64,000 bases of DNA from Alphaproteobacteria bacterium (GTDB taxonomy: Bacteria; Pseudomonadota; Alphaproteobacteria; Micropepsales; Micropepsaceae): contig JANYAR010000095.1 in NCBI GenBank assembly GCA_025361185.1, forward strand, positions 1-64,000. The letters are read 5' to 3'. The notes under the pieces are model-generated. The model did no database searches and was not told the DNA's origin. It saw nothing but the letters and a program-made list of their open reading frames with translations. Each line of letters begins with the position of its first letter. Position 1 is the first letter of the stretch. Positions 44,200 through 53,404 of this stretch are shown in pieces. The translations under genes and the position numbers were made by a program.

Positions 44200-44868
44200 T
44201 CATAGCGGCGTTCTCAATTCCACCAGCCGGCCTTCGATCAATCGCATCTCGCGCGCCCGCGTCGCCTCGACCAGAGCGCGGTCGTGGGTGGCGATCAGAA
44301 CGGTGGTGCCCAGGCGGTTGAGTTCGGCGATCAGCCGGATCAGGCGCGCGCCCATTTCCGGATCGACATTTCCGGTCGGTTCGTCGGCGATCAGCAGGTC
44401 GGGGCGCGCCACAACGGCGCGGGCGATGGCTACGCGTTGCTGCTCGCCGCCCGACAAGGTCGGGGGCCTGGCCTGCATCCGGTCGCCCAGCCCCACCCAG
44501 GACAACAGCTCGCTCACGTCATGGGAAAAATCGCTGACCCGCTTGCCGGCCAGGCGCAGTGGCAGCGCGACATTGTCGAAGGCCGACAGATGGTCCAGCA
44601 GCCGGAAGTCCTGAAACACCACCCCGATGCGGCGGCGCAGGCCCGGCAAATCACGGCGCCGGGCCGTGGCCAGTTCGGCGCCAAACAGGGTGATCAGGCC
44701 GCGGCTTGGCGGCTCGGCGACATAGATCAGCTTCAAAAGCGTGGTTTTGCCCGCGCCCGACAGGCCGGTCAGGAAGGTGAATGACCCCGGTTCCAGCGAG
44801 AAGCTGATGTCGCGCAATACCTCCGGTCCCGAGCCATAGCGCATGCCGACATTTTCGAAGCGAACCAT
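44200..44868 (-). CDS. ftsE: Cell division ATP-binding protein FtsE
   Basis: A 222-residue ABC ATPase. Walker A is GLSGAGKTTLLKL, the signature LSGGEQQRVAIARAV, Walker B LLIADEPTG and the switch His in IATHDR. The spacing FQDFRLLDHLSAFDNVALPL is characteristic of FtsE. It powers the FtsX septal complex. Divergent from the zinc-ribbon gene, 127 bp apart. No obvious promoter motif was found. Confidence 0.93.
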   Translation of the reverse strand: MVRFENVGMRYGSGPEVLRDISFSLEPGSFTFLTGLSGAGKTTLLKLIYVAEPPSRGLITLFGAELATARRRDLPGLRRRIGVVFQDFRLLDHLSAFDNVALPLRLAGKRVSDFSHDVSELLSWVGLGDRMQARPPTLSGGEQQRVAIARAVVARPDLLIADEPTGNVDPEMGARLIRLIAELNRLGTTVLIATHDRALVEATRAREMRLIEGRLVELRTPL

Positions 44869-44995
44869 TGGGCGAACATAACCATATTTTGGTGCGAAAG
44901 CAGGGCTGTATGCCGCGCGGTGGCGCGAAATTTCCCCACCGCTTGCGATGATGGCCCCCGCCCCCTATTTTCGCTCCACATTCCACAGGCTTGGC

Positions 44996-45697
44996 ATGAT
45001 TCTCACCTGCACCTCTTGCGGTACACGCTATTCGGTTGACGGGTCGAAGTTTCCCGCTGCCGGGCGGACCGTGCGCTGTGCCAAATGCGGTCACAGTTGG
45101 CACCAGGCCGGCGAAACCGCGGAAGGCGAACCCGCGCCGCAGCCGGCCGCGGCCCCGGATGTGGCCGCTGATGCGCCAGAGTCCGATCCCGGCCCCTCGC
45201 CGACCCGCAGCTTTGCGCCCATGTCTGTGGCCGCTGAACCGCGCGCACCGATGGGACCCAAGATCGCGGCGGTCGCGGGCTGGGCCGGGCTGTTCGCCGT
45301 GGTGCTGCTGATCGTGGGCGCGGCGGTGCGCTATCGCCAGGACATCGTAAGCATCTGGCCGCAATCCGCCGGCGTCTATTCCAGCCTGGGGTTGCACGTA
45401 AATGCCAGCGGCATCGATTTCCGTCAGGTGGACTATCGCCGCGAGAACGAGGATGGCCAGGTCGTGCTGGCGGTGTCGGGCGTGATCGTCAATACCGGAT
45501 CGCGCCAGCTGCCGGTGCCGCAGACCGTGCGTGTCACCTTGAGCGATGCCAGCAGCCATGAGATTTATCACTGGTCCTTCAAGCCCAATACCACGGTACT
45601 GGCTGGCGGGCAGTCGGTGCCGTTTGTGACGCGGCTTGCCAGCCCGCCCGCCGCCGCGCGCCATCTGGAAGTGCGCTTCGCCAAAGACGGGTCTTGA
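44996..45697 (+). CDS. MJ0042 zinc-ribbon / DUF3426 protein
   Basis: A 233-residue protein. The N-terminal zinc ribbon is MILTCTSCGTRYSVDG and VRCAKCGHSWHQ (two CxxC pairs). A Pro/Ala linker follows, then one membrane helix (AVAGWAGLFAVVLLIVGAAV, near 103-122) and a DUF3426 extracytoplasmic domain (AVSGVIVNTGSRQLPVPQTV). The ATG at 44996 is preferred over one at 44948 because it begins the ribbon. It is known in alphaproteobacteria opposite ftsE and before a phosphoribosyltransferase gene, as here. Role unknown; membrane-bound regulation is a guess. Confidence 0.88.
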   Translation: MILTCTSCGTRYSVDGSKFPAAGRTVRCAKCGHSWHQAGETAEGEPAPQPAAAPDVAADAPESDPGPSPTRSFAPMSVAAEPRAPMGPKIAAVAGWAGLFAVVLLIVGAAVRYRQDIVSIWPQSAGVYSSLGLHVNASGIDFRQVDYRRENEDGQVVLAVSGVIVNTGSRQLPVPQTVRVTLSDASSHEIYHWSFKPNTTVLAGGQSVPFVTRLASPPAAARHLEVRFAKDGS

Positions 45698-46212
45698 TGG
45701 CGCCTGACGTTCTTTTTTCCGCCGAGCAGATCCAGGAGCGGGTGAGGGCGGTGGCGCGGCAGATCGCGGGCGCGCCCCTGGTGCCCGACATCGCCATGCC
45801 GGTGCTGGTGGGCGGCTTTGTCTTTGCCGCCGACCTGCTGCGGGCGCTGGTCTGGGAAGGCGTATCGATGGACGTGGAGATGATCTGGTTGCGCTCCTAT
45901 GGCGATAAGCGGGTGGCCAGCGCCATTTCGATGATCGCGGGCCCCTCCGAGCAGATTACGGGCCGGCATGTGCTGGTAATCGACGGCGTACTGGATGCGG
46001 GGCGTACCATCGCCAAGGCCGTGTCGCTGATCCAGGCGGCGGGCGCCGCCAGCGTGCAGGTGGCGGTGATGCTGGACAAGCAGCGCAGCGATGCCGTGGC
46101 CAAGGCGGATTATGTCGGCTTTACCGCCGGCAATGATTTTGTCGTGGGCTATGGCATGGACGATGCGGGCCGGTATCGTGGGTTGCCCTATATTGGCAAG
46201 GTGCCGAGCTAA
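45697..46212 (+). CDS. Phosphoribosyltransferase (hypoxanthine type)
   Basis: A 171-residue type I phosphoribosyltransferase. The PRPP loop is VLVIDGVLDAGRTIAKAV, with Gly in the second acidic position, where hypoxanthine enzymes have Asp-Asp or Glu-Asp. Elsewhere LVGGFVFAADLLRAL and the substrate hood YVGFTAGNDFVVGYGMDDAGRYRGLPY match HPRT. It likely salvages hypoxanthine or guanine with PRPP, though the changed acidic pair makes activity less certain. Coupled to the zinc-ribbon gene: its ATG overlaps that gene's stop by one base (TGATG). Confidence 0.85.
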   Translation: MAPDVLFSAEQIQERVRAVARQIAGAPLVPDIAMPVLVGGFVFAADLLRALVWEGVSMDVEMIWLRSYGDKRVASAISMIAGPSEQITGRHVLVIDGVLDAGRTIAKAVSLIQAAGAASVQVAVMLDKQRSDAVAKADYVGFTAGNDFVVGYGMDDAGRYRGLPYIGKVPS

Positions 46213-46245
46213 CTTCACCACTCGACAACTTAGTGCGCGACCGGG

Positions 46246-48582
46246 TCAGAACGCCTTCAGCAGCCGGTCCAGATAATCGCGCTCGGCTTGCGGCCGGTTC
46301 ATCTGGGCGGCGCGGCGGCGCAATTCTTCCAGAATCTGCCGGGCGCGGGCCAGATCGGTGGCGCCGGGAATCTTGACGCCGGAACTGCCCAATGGCGAAG
46401 CGCTGCGCCCCAGCGGATCCTCGCGTCCACCACCTTGCGTGCTTCTGCCCTGTTGTGCCTCGTCGGCCAGCGCCTGCGCGCCCTGGCGCAAGGCGTCCAG
46501 CGCCTGGTTCTGCGAGCTTCCCGCATTGCTCAAATCCTTGCGGCCCAGCGAGCTTTGCGCCTCGCCCATCGCCTTGCCCGCCTCGCGCAGTTTCTGCCCC
46601 GATTTTCCCTCCATGCCCTTGAGCGAATCCTGCAATTCCTTTTCCAGGTCATTCTGCTGCTTTTGCAGGCCCTGGGTGCCGCCATCCTTGGGATCGGCCT
46701 GGCCCTGTTGCTGGCGGAAGGTCTTGTCCAGCAGCGCGCGCTGCTTGCCCATCAGATTGCCGAATTTCTGCAGTTTTTCGTTCTGCGCCTTGTTCTGGCC
46801 GTCGCCCTTGCCGCTTTGGGTCATGCGCATGTTTTCCAGCATCGATTGCAGCATCGCCAGAAGCTGGGCGGCTTTCTGGCGCTCGCCGGCCTGCGACAAT
46901 TTCTGGATCATCTGCATGAGTTGCTGGACATCGTTCATGCCCAGCATCTTGGTGTCGGGCGACATGGGCTGCTGACCCGGCGGCGGCGGATTGGCGGCCA
47001 GGGCATCGACATAACGCTTCATGGCCTCGTTGTAGCGTTTTAAAAGTTCATCAATCACTTCCTGCGGTGCGCCCGAGGCCAGCGCGGCGGTGATCATCAT
47101 TTGCAGCTTGCGTAGCTCTTCCGCCGCCGACAGCAGCCCGCCGCGTTCCAGTTTCAGCGCGGTCTGCCACAACAGGTCTTCCACGCGTGCGATATCGGCG
47201 TCGCTTCGGGCGTTTTTCACCCCGTTAAAGGCGCTGCGCAGGGCGAGGAAGATGTCGTTCTTGCCCTGGTAGAAACGCTCCGGGTCTATCGCCAGCGCGT
47301 CCAGGGTCAGCACCACGGTCTTGCGGCCCGCCGCATCAAAGGTCGCCAGATGTTGGCGCTGTTCTATCAGGGCGCGGGCCAGGGGATCGGTGAAGATGCG
47401 CGCGGGCAGCCGGAAATTGAACGGCGCGCTCATCCCTTTTTGGCCGATGGCATCGCGCGCCTCAAGCCGTCCCTCCACCATCAATCCGGCATAGGGATGA
47501 CCCGTAAGGTCCAGGTAACTGTTCTGGTCCACATGCCGGACATTGGCCCCCGGCAAGGGCAATTCCACCACCAACGCCTTGCCATGGCCGCCTTTGGGCA
47601 TCAGCACGGCGCGCGCACTGGCAATGCCGTAATCATCGTCACTTTTGAAAGCGAATTTGGTGGCAAGCTGCTCGGTGCGCGATGGCTGGGCGGTCAAGGC
47701 GATGACGGGTGCCGTGTCCGCGGCCGCCTGGATATTCCATCTGCCGATGGCATGTCCGCCCACCTGCACCCGAACCCGCGCATCGCTGGACAGGATCACA
47801 TTGCTGGAATATTCGCCGTCCTCGCCGGTAAAACGCGGCGCGGCATTGTTGCCGGCGGCCAGACCCGGGGTGCGCGGCGCGCCATGAACGCGCAGATTCA
47901 AGACCGAACCCTGCGGCACCCGGATCACCTGGTTGTCGTCCATGTGCAATGACGTCAGCGGCATTCCGGTATAGGGCGGCGGGTCGATCCAGGCATCCAG
48001 CGTGGCGTTGGCGCCTGCACCGCTGTCAAAGGCGCCCGCCAATCGCGCGCCGATATCCCCTCGCGCCAGTACCAGACCCGCCAACAGAGCGATCACGACG
48101 ATCCAGCGCAAGCCATGCGGGTCGCGGGCGGCAATATCGGCATGGGGCAGCGCGATGCGGAAGCTGCCGGGCAAAGGGCGTGAGCGGTGCAGCGCCCACA
48201 AGGCGCGGGAAAAAGGATCGTCGCCCACCAGCACGTCATGCCGCTCGGAAATCGGACGATGCGCAAACCCGCTATCACGTTCCAGGCGGCGCGCCGCGTC
48301 AAGGCTGCGGGGCCAGGCGAAATCCTCAAAGCCGTCATAAAGCGATAGCGCGCTTGCGGTGACGGTGGCGGCCAAGAGCAGCGCCTGCAGCGGCCATGGC
48401 ACAAAGGCGAACAGGCCGGCCAGCGCCAGGGCAAGATAAAAACCGATACAGCCGAGCGCCGGCCAGAGCCGCGGCAGCACGTGCTCGATCGCCAAGATCG
48501 CGCGCGCCAGCGCGATCTTGGTGGCCGGCGGATCAGTCCACCAGCCAGTCTGGGATGCGGTCCTTGGCGATGAGGTCGGCAT
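46246..48582 (-). CDS. DUF4175 / TIGR02302 family membrane protein
   Basis: About 778 residues. Two N-terminal membrane helices (LWPALGCIGFYLALALAGLF and the next, near 20-75) precede a large region with WIDPPPYTGMPL, typical of the family. A long C-terminal coiled-coil follows that is rich in Gln, Lys and Met (QQQGQADPKDGGTQGLQKQQ). It ends ERDYLDRLLKAF. TIGR02302 proteins are alphaproteobacterial and unassigned. The start is uncertain: ATG at 48582 with GGGAG 4 nt upstream, overlapping lysA by 50 nt; no ATG lies after the lysA stop. It follows lysA in the argH-lptM-lysA run. Confidence 0.85.
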   Translation of the reverse strand: MPTSSPRTASQTGWWTDPPATKIALARAILAIEHVLPRLWPALGCIGFYLALALAGLFAFVPWPLQALLLAATVTASALSLYDGFEDFAWPRSLDAARRLERDSGFAHRPISERHDVLVGDDPFSRALWALHRSRPLPGSFRIALPHADIAARDPHGLRWIVVIALLAGLVLARGDIGARLAGAFDSGAGANATLDAWIDPPPYTGMPLTSLHMDDNQVIRVPQGSVLNLRVHGAPRTPGLAAGNNAAPRFTGEDGEYSSNVILSSDARVRVQVGGHAIGRWNIQAAADTAPVIALTAQPSRTEQLATKFAFKSDDDYGIASARAVLMPKGGHGKALVVELPLPGANVRHVDQNSYLDLTGHPYAGLMVEGRLEARDAIGQKGMSAPFNFRLPARIFTDPLARALIEQRQHLATFDAAGRKTVVLTLDALAIDPERFYQGKNDIFLALRSAFNGVKNARSDADIARVEDLLWQTALKLERGGLLSAAEELRKLQMMITAALASGAPQEVIDELLKRYNEAMKRYVDALAANPPPPGQQPMSPDTKMLGMNDVQQLMQMIQKLSQAGERQKAAQLLAMLQSMLENMRMTQSGKGDGQNKAQNEKLQKFGNLMGKQRALLDKTFRQQQGQADPKDGGTQGLQKQQNDLEKELQDSLKGMEGKSGQKLREAGKAMGEAQSSLGRKDLSNAGSSQNQALDALRQGAQALADEAQQGRSTQGGGREDPLGRSASPLGSSGVKIPGATDLARARQILEELRRRAAQMNRPQAERDYLDRLLKAF

Positions 48583-49801
48583 AGGTCTCCCGGGGCCGCA
48601 CGATGCCCCATTGCTCGCCCGACACCAAGACTTCTGGGGCGGCGGGCCGCGCATTGTAATCGCTGGCCATCACCGCGCCATAGGCGCCGGCCGACAGGAT
48701 TGCCACAAGATCGCCATTTTTGAGTTCCGGCAGCGCCCGTCCTGCCGCGAACAGGTCGGATGTCTCGCACACCGGTCCTACCACGTCATATTCGGGGCGT
48801 GGCGAGCCGACAGCGGGCTGCGCCACGGCCACGATGTGGTGATAGGCGTCATACATGGCGGGGCGGATCAGATCGTTCATGCCCGCATCGATGATCAGGA
48901 AAGTCTTGGCCTCGCCGCGCTTGACGTAGATCACGCGGCTGACCAGCACGCCGGCATTGGCGGCGATCAGACGGCCGGGCTCAAACGACAGGGAGCAACC
49001 CAGCTTCTTGGTCACCCGCGCCACCATCGCGCCATATTCGCTGGGGTCCGGCGGCGGCATATTGCTGTTCTCGTAAGGAACACCCAGTCCGCCGCCCAGA
49101 TCCAGGCGGGTAATGTTGTGGCCGTCGGCGCGCAGCTGCGGCACCAATTCGGCGACCCGGCGGAACGCGGCCTCGAACGGCGCCAGATCGGTGATCTGGC
49201 TGCCGATATGCACATCGATCCCGACAATTTCGATATGCGCCAGTTTGGCCGCATGGCTATAGGCTTCTTGCGCGCGGCGGAAGGGAATGCCGAACTTGGT
49301 TTCCGCCGTGCCGGTTGTGATCTTGGCGTGCGTCTTGGCATCCACATCGGGATTGATGCGCAAGGTGACCGGCGCGCGCATGTTCAGACCACGGGCGACC
49401 TCGTCCAGTGCCGCAAGCTCGGGCTCGCTTTCGACATTGAACTGATAGATGCCGGCCTCGAGGGCGCTGTGCATCTCCGCTTGCGTCTTGCCGACGCCGG
49501 AGAACACGATTTTACCGGCGGGAATGCCGGCCGCCAACGCCTTGGCCAGCTCTCCGCCCGACACGACATCGGCGCCCGCGCCCAATTTGGCCAATGTTTT
49601 GAGCACCGCCATATTGCCGTTGGCCTTGACCGAGAAGGCGATCAGCGAGCCTTGCGGCAAGGCATCGGAAAAAACCCTGTAATGGCGTTCCAGGGTGGCG
49701 GTGGAATAGCAATAAAACGGCGTGCCGACCGCCTCGGCCAGCAGGTCCAGCCGCACGCTTTCCGCGCACAGCACGCCATCTCTGTATTCAAAATGATTCA
49801 T
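48533..49801 (-). CDS. lysA: Diaminopimelate decarboxylase
   Basis: A 422-residue fold-III PLP enzyme that decarboxylates meso-diaminopimelate to L-lysine. The Schiff-base Lys59 is in IAFSVKANGN; the PLP phosphate loop is LGGGLGVPY. The active-site region GPVCETSDLFAAGR provides the conserved Cys and Glu from the partner subunit. YGAVMASDYNARP is the C-terminal Tyr-containing motif. The ATG at 49801 (MNHFEYRDGVL) fits the family. Between lptM and DUF4175 in an alphaproteobacterial conserved order. Confidence 0.95.
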   Translation of the reverse strand: MNHFEYRDGVLCAESVRLDLLAEAVGTPFYCYSTATLERHYRVFSDALPQGSLIAFSVKANGNMAVLKTLAKLGAGADVVSGGELAKALAAGIPAGKIVFSGVGKTQAEMHSALEAGIYQFNVESEPELAALDEVARGLNMRAPVTLRINPDVDAKTHAKITTGTAETKFGIPFRRAQEAYSHAAKLAHIEIVGIDVHIGSQITDLAPFEAAFRRVAELVPQLRADGHNITRLDLGGGLGVPYENSNMPPPDPSEYGAMVARVTKKLGCSLSFEPGRLIAANAGVLVSRVIYVKRGEAKTFLIIDAGMNDLIRPAMYDAYHHIVAVAQPAVGSPRPEYDVVGPVCETSDLFAAGRALPELKNGDLVAILSAGAYGAVMASDYNARPAAPEVLVSGEQWGIVRPRETYADLIAKDRIPDWLVD

Positions 49802-49823
49802 GGTGCTCGATTTGGGGCCGCGA

Positions 49824-49967
49824 TCAACGGCCCAGCGGATAGGGAGGCTTGGAAGGATCATGTTCGTCGCGCGGCGTGGCTTTGCCGCCCGGCTTCACCA
49901 GATCGTTTTTGACGCCGCAGCCCGCCAGCAAAAGCGCCGTCAAGGCGACAAGCAGAACGCGTTTCAT
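49824..49967 (-). CDS. lptM: LPS translocon maturation chaperone LptM (YifL-type lipoprotein)
   Basis: A 47-residue lipoprotein: [20 protein letters not shown] with lipobox LLAGC, then a short Pro-rich tail ([20 protein letters not shown]). This is the YifL/LptM pattern. In E. coli LptM promotes oxidative maturation of the LptD outer-membrane LPS translocon. The gene overlaps argH by 4 nt (ATGA), and the argH-lptM-lysA order is conserved in alphaproteobacteria. Easily missed because of its size. Confidence 0.88.
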   Translation of the reverse strand: MKRVLLVALTALLLAGCGVKNDLVKPGGKATPRDEHDPSKPPYPLGR

Positions 49968-51346
49968 CTCAGGATGCTCCGCCAATGGTGCAGCTGTTCC
50001 TTGACCCGCGCGGGTGCGGTACCGCCCAGGCTCATGCGCGAATTCACGCTGGCCTCCGGCGAAAGAACCTTGAACACTTCGGCGGTGATGGCGGGCTCGA
50101 TCGCCTGCATGTCGGCCAGAGCCAGCTTGTCCAAACTCACACCCTTGTCTTCGGCGACCTTCACAATCGAACCGGCGATGTGATGGGCCTCGCGGAACGG
50201 TTTTTTGAGAACCCGCACCACCCAGTCGGCCAGATCGGTGGCGGTGGGAAAGCCGGGCTCGCAGGCGGCGCGCATCTTTTCCGCATTTGCCGTCAGGTCC
50301 GCCACCATCGCCGCCATCGCCGCCAGCGACAGTTCCAGCGTGTCGGCGGCGTCGAACACCCGTTCCTTGTCTTCCTGCAAATCGGTGCCATAGGTCAGCA
50401 CAAGGCCCTTGACCACCGTGGCCAGTGCCACGAAGTCGCCCAGCACCCGGCCGGTCTTGCCGCGGATCAGTTCGGCGGCATCGGGATTGCGCTTCTGCGG
50501 CATGATCGACGAGCCGGTGGTGAAAGCGTCCGACAGTCGCACAAAGCCGAAGGCAGGCGTCGACCATTGCACGATCTCGCCCGCCAGGCGCGACAGATGC
50601 GTGGCCGCGATCGTCGCCGCCGCCAGATATTCCAGGGCAAAGTCGCGCGCCGAGACCGCATCGAGCGAATTGCGCATCGGCCGCGCGAAGCCGAGCGCCT
50701 TGGACGTCACATCGCGATCGATCGGAAACGGCGTGCCTGCGAGTGCTGCCGCGCCGAGTGGCGACTCGTTCAGGCGCTTGCTCGCATCGGAAAAACGCCC
50801 GCGGTCGCGATAGAACATCTCGACATAGGCCAGGCAGTGATGGCCGAACGTCACCGGTTGTGCGGGCTGCATGTGGGTGTAGCCCGGCATGATCGTGGCG
50901 TAGTGCGCTTCCGCCTGTCCGTGCAGTGCACGCTGCAAGGCTTCGAGTCCCTGATCGGCGCGAACGCACGCCTCGCGCAGCCACAACCGGAAGTCGGTTA
51001 CGACCTGGTCGTTGCGCGAGCGAGCCGTGTGCAGCCGCCCCGCCGCATCGCCGATCAGCTCCCTGAGCCGCGACTCGATGTTGAGATGGATGTCCTCGAG
51101 CGCGCGGCTGAATGCGAATGTGCCGTCCGCGATCTCGTTCTCGATCAGGTCGAGGCCGCGGATAATCGCCTCGCAATCGGCTTGTCCGATGATCTGCTGC
51201 ATGGCGAGCATGCGCGCATGGGCTTTGGAGCCGGCGATGTCCTGCACCGCCAGCCGTTTGTCGAAATCGATGGAGGGCGTTATGACCTCCATGATGGATG
51301 CGGGACCGCGTGCGAACCGGCCGCCCCACATTTTGTTCGTAACCAT
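49964..51346 (-). CDS. argH: Argininosuccinate lyase
   Basis: A 460-residue fumarase/aspartase-superfamily enzyme that splits argininosuccinate to arginine and fumarate. The signature [12 protein letters not shown] is intact, with the flexible-loop Ser. The N-terminal [20 protein letters not shown] and [14 protein letters not shown] (catalytic His) are also present. ATG at 51346 is preferred over an upstream start at 51376 that would overlap the divergent tlpA. The base and codon style of the N-terminal half looks different from the C-terminal half. Confidence 0.95.
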   Translation of the reverse strand: MVTNKMWGGRFARGPASIMEVITPSIDFDKRLAVQDIAGSKAHARMLAMQQIIGQADCEAIIRGLDLIENEIADGTFAFSRALEDIHLNIESRLRELIGDAAGRLHTARSRNDQVVTDFRLWLREACVRADQGLEALQRALHGQAEAHYATIMPGYTHMQPAQPVTFGHHCLAYVEMFYRDRGRFSDASKRLNESPLGAAALAGTPFPIDRDVTSKALGFARPMRNSLDAVSARDFALEYLAAATIAATHLSRLAGEIVQWSTPAFGFVRLSDAFTTGSSIMPQKRNPDAAELIRGKTGRVLGDFVALATVVKGLVLTYGTDLQEDKERVFDAADTLELSLAAMAAMVADLTANAEKMRAACEPGFPTATDLADWVVRVLKKPFREAHHIAGSIVKVAEDKGVSLDKLALADMQAIEPAITAEVFKVLSPEASVNSRMSLGGTAPARVKEQLHHWRSILR

Positions 51347-51355
51347 GAGCCGCCC

Positions 51356-51940
51356 GTGACGCTCTCTCGTTGGCATTACATTGTAATAGGAGCCGCCGTC
51401 CTGAGTGTAGCGGTGCTAGCTGTTCTATATGTGATGCCGGGCCGCAGTGTCCACGACGCGGCAGTCCCGCCGGCCGAACTGGCGCCGTTTACGGCGGACC
51501 AGAGCCCGTTAGCCCTCCCGCCGGTGGCCTTCAACGATTCGACGGGAAAGCTTGTGTCGCTGACCGGGTTCCGGGGCCGCTATGTGCTGCTCAATCTGTG
51601 GGCGCCGTGGTGTGCACCCTGTGTGCGCGAGCTGCCGTCGCTGGCAAAGCTCAAATCCGCCCTCCCGCCTGGTTGGTTCGAAGTCATCGCCGTCGATGTC
51701 GGCCGCGACACGGCCGCCGATGCGCGCAGCTTTCTGGATGCGCACGACGCAAAGGCGCTGGCGACCTATGTCGATTCCAAACTCGCGCTGCTGCGCGCCT
51801 TTGGGGCCTATGGCCTGCCGCTGACGGTACTGATTGATCCGCAAGGCCGCGAGATCGGCCGCGCGCTTGGACCTGCAACCTGGGACTCGCCGGAATCGAT
51901 CGACTATTTCCGCACACTGGCGGCGGCGAAGACGGAGTGA
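51356..51940 (+). CDS. tlpA: TlpA-family thiol:disulfide interchange protein
   Basis: A 194-residue membrane-anchored thioredoxin. An N-terminal signal anchor ([20 protein letters not shown]) is followed by a thioredoxin fold with the active site [12 protein letters not shown] (Cys86 and Cys89) and the cis-Pro region [10 protein letters not shown]. It acts in the periplasm, reducing cytochrome c or copper-protein thiols in related bacteria. No ATG is available; GTG at 51356 starts the frame. The start lies 9 bp from the argH start on the other strand, a divergent arrangement conserved in related genomes. Confidence 0.9.
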   Translation: MTLSRWHYIVIGAAVLSVAVLAVLYVMPGRSVHDAAVPPAELAPFTADQSPLALPPVAFNDSTGKLVSLTGFRGRYVLLNLWAPWCAPCVRELPSLAKLKSALPPGWFEVIAVDVGRDTAADARSFLDAHDAKALATYVDSKLALLRAFGAYGLPLTVLIDPQGREIGRALGPATWDSPESIDYFRTLAAAKTE

Positions 51941-51959
51941 GCTTCAACGCTCTCCTCAA

Positions 51960-52089
51960 TGTCATGGCCCGCCGGAGTGCGGGCCACTCAGATGGGGACA
52001 TGCTCGGAACAGAAAGTTTGGTCGCAGTCCTTGCTTGTGAATGCTACGCCCTTCATCACCTGGGTGGCCCGCAGTCGCGGGCCATGACA
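51960..52089. repeat. MITE-like palindromic element (paired CATGGCC hairpins, copy 1)
   Basis: Both ends are related hairpins. The left is TCATGGCCCGC-CGGAGT-GCGGGCCAC; the right is GTGGCCCGC-AGTC-GCGGGCCATGA. The two ends are also inverted repeats of one another over about 30 bp. The interior of about 70 bp has no gene. It fills the gap between convergent tlpA and the oxidoreductase gene. A relative lies at 57894-57994. Confidence 0.75.
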
Positions 52090-52112
52090 GTTAAGAAGCT
52101 GAGTTGGACCGG

Positions 52113-53279
52113 CTACGTCGCGATCGCCCGAGCTGCGTCATAATCTTCCCACATTGACGTACAATCGATCAGCGCGCGCTCGCGCATGGCGCGGTCGATG
52201 GCCATGACGGTGAGGCCGGCTTCCATCGAATCGTGCACCGTGACCGGAAACGGCGCGCGGCCTTCGAGCGCGGCAAGCAGGTCCGTGGCCATGGCCTGGT
52301 CGGCGCCGTTGTGATTGTCGTCGGTGCGGCCCGCATAGTCGATGCGCTCGGGCTTGTTCTTGTCCATCGCGCCGCGGACCATCAGCTTGTTGCGCACCAG
52401 GTCGGCGATCAAGGTGCCGCTGGTGCCGGCAATGTACCAGCGCCGCTCGCCAAGGCTGACGTGACTGTTGGAGTGAAACGACAGCTGCATGCCGCCGGAA
52501 TATTCCACGATCGCCGTCTGGTGGTCGGCGACGTCCATGTCGGAATGAAAGGCGTCATTGGCGCCCGCCCAACCGGCATCGCGCATGGCGTAGGCGGGTG
52601 AGCCATCGCTGTATGTCCGCGCCACATCCGTGCGGCTCGAATTGAAGATGCGTTTGCCGCCGAAGCTGGCCACGCGCAGCGGACGTGCCCGCGTCAGGCG
52701 CCCGAAAATATCGAAATCATGGCACACCTTGTCGAGGAAGTAGGAGCCGCCCCACTCTTCCTTGCGCCGCCAGTTGCGCGCCAGATACCCGCCATGTTCG
52801 GGCGGCAGATGTTCGGTCGCATCCATCGAGACCAGATCACCGAGCTGGCCGGAGTCCACACGCGCGATGGTCTCGCGCACGATCGGCATGGAGCGCATTA
52901 CCAGTCCGATGTGCAGCGGCGGGATTTTCTTGGCTGCGAGATGCCGCGCCAGCGCATAGGTCTCCTCCTGCGTGCGCACGATCGGCTTCTCGGCAAAGAT
53001 GGGATAGCCGGCCTCGAAGGCGGCGAGCAGATGCTCGTAGTGCAGATGGTTGGGCGAGCCGATCATCACCAGATCGAATGGCCCGTCGGCGAACAGCGCC
53101 TTGATGCTGGGATAGGACATACCCGGTGCGATATCGCGTTCTGCCAGGATGGGAAGTCCGACGGGCCGGGGATCGACATAGCCCGCGACATTCAACTTCC
53201 AGCCGACCTCGTCCATGGCACGCAGGACGTGCGCGATGCGTTGGCCCAGACCGATGACAGCGATGCGATAGGTTTTCAT
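52113..53279 (-). CDS. Gfo/Idh/MocA-family oxidoreductase
   Basis: A 388-residue NAD(P)-dependent oxidoreductase. The Rossmann motif is IAVIGLGQRIAHVLRAM near the N-terminus, then LVMIGSPNHLHYEHLLAAFE and the family EKP motif in FAEKPIVRTQEE. The catalytic Lys-His pair is plausible in VCHDFDIFGRL, and the C-terminal domain is alpha/beta (MATDLLAALEGRAPFPVTVHD). Such enzymes oxidise sugars or inositols; no sugar operon is adjacent, so the substrate is unknown. ATG at 53279 (MKTYRIAVIGLG) is preferred over GTG at 53288. Confidence 0.9.
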   Translation of the reverse strand: MKTYRIAVIGLGQRIAHVLRAMDEVGWKLNVAGYVDPRPVGLPILAERDIAPGMSYPSIKALFADGPFDLVMIGSPNHLHYEHLLAAFEAGYPIFAEKPIVRTQEETYALARHLAAKKIPPLHIGLVMRSMPIVRETIARVDSGQLGDLVSMDATEHLPPEHGGYLARNWRRKEEWGGSYFLDKVCHDFDIFGRLTRARPLRVASFGGKRIFNSSRTDVARTYSDGSPAYAMRDAGWAGANDAFHSDMDVADHQTAIVEYSGGMQLSFHSNSHVSLGERRWYIAGTSGTLIADLVRNKLMVRGAMDKNKPERIDYAGRTDDNHNGADQAMATDLLAALEGRAPFPVTVHDSMEAGLTVMAIDRAMRERALIDCTSMWEDYDAARAIAT

Positions 53280-53404
53280 GCCCGCCACGCTAGCCGCTGC
53301 CGCCAGAGCGAGAAAGGCTTTTTCCCGGGCACAATTGATGATTGCCCAGCGACAGCCGATGAAATCTAATAAGCCGCGTAGACAGCACTGAAGGGAGTGA
53401 TGTC

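Noticed and set aside
49985-51355. N-terminal 457 codons of a long plus-strand frame ending in tlpA
   Set aside because: Only the last 194 codons (from 51356) look like a real protein; the rest is antisense to argH.
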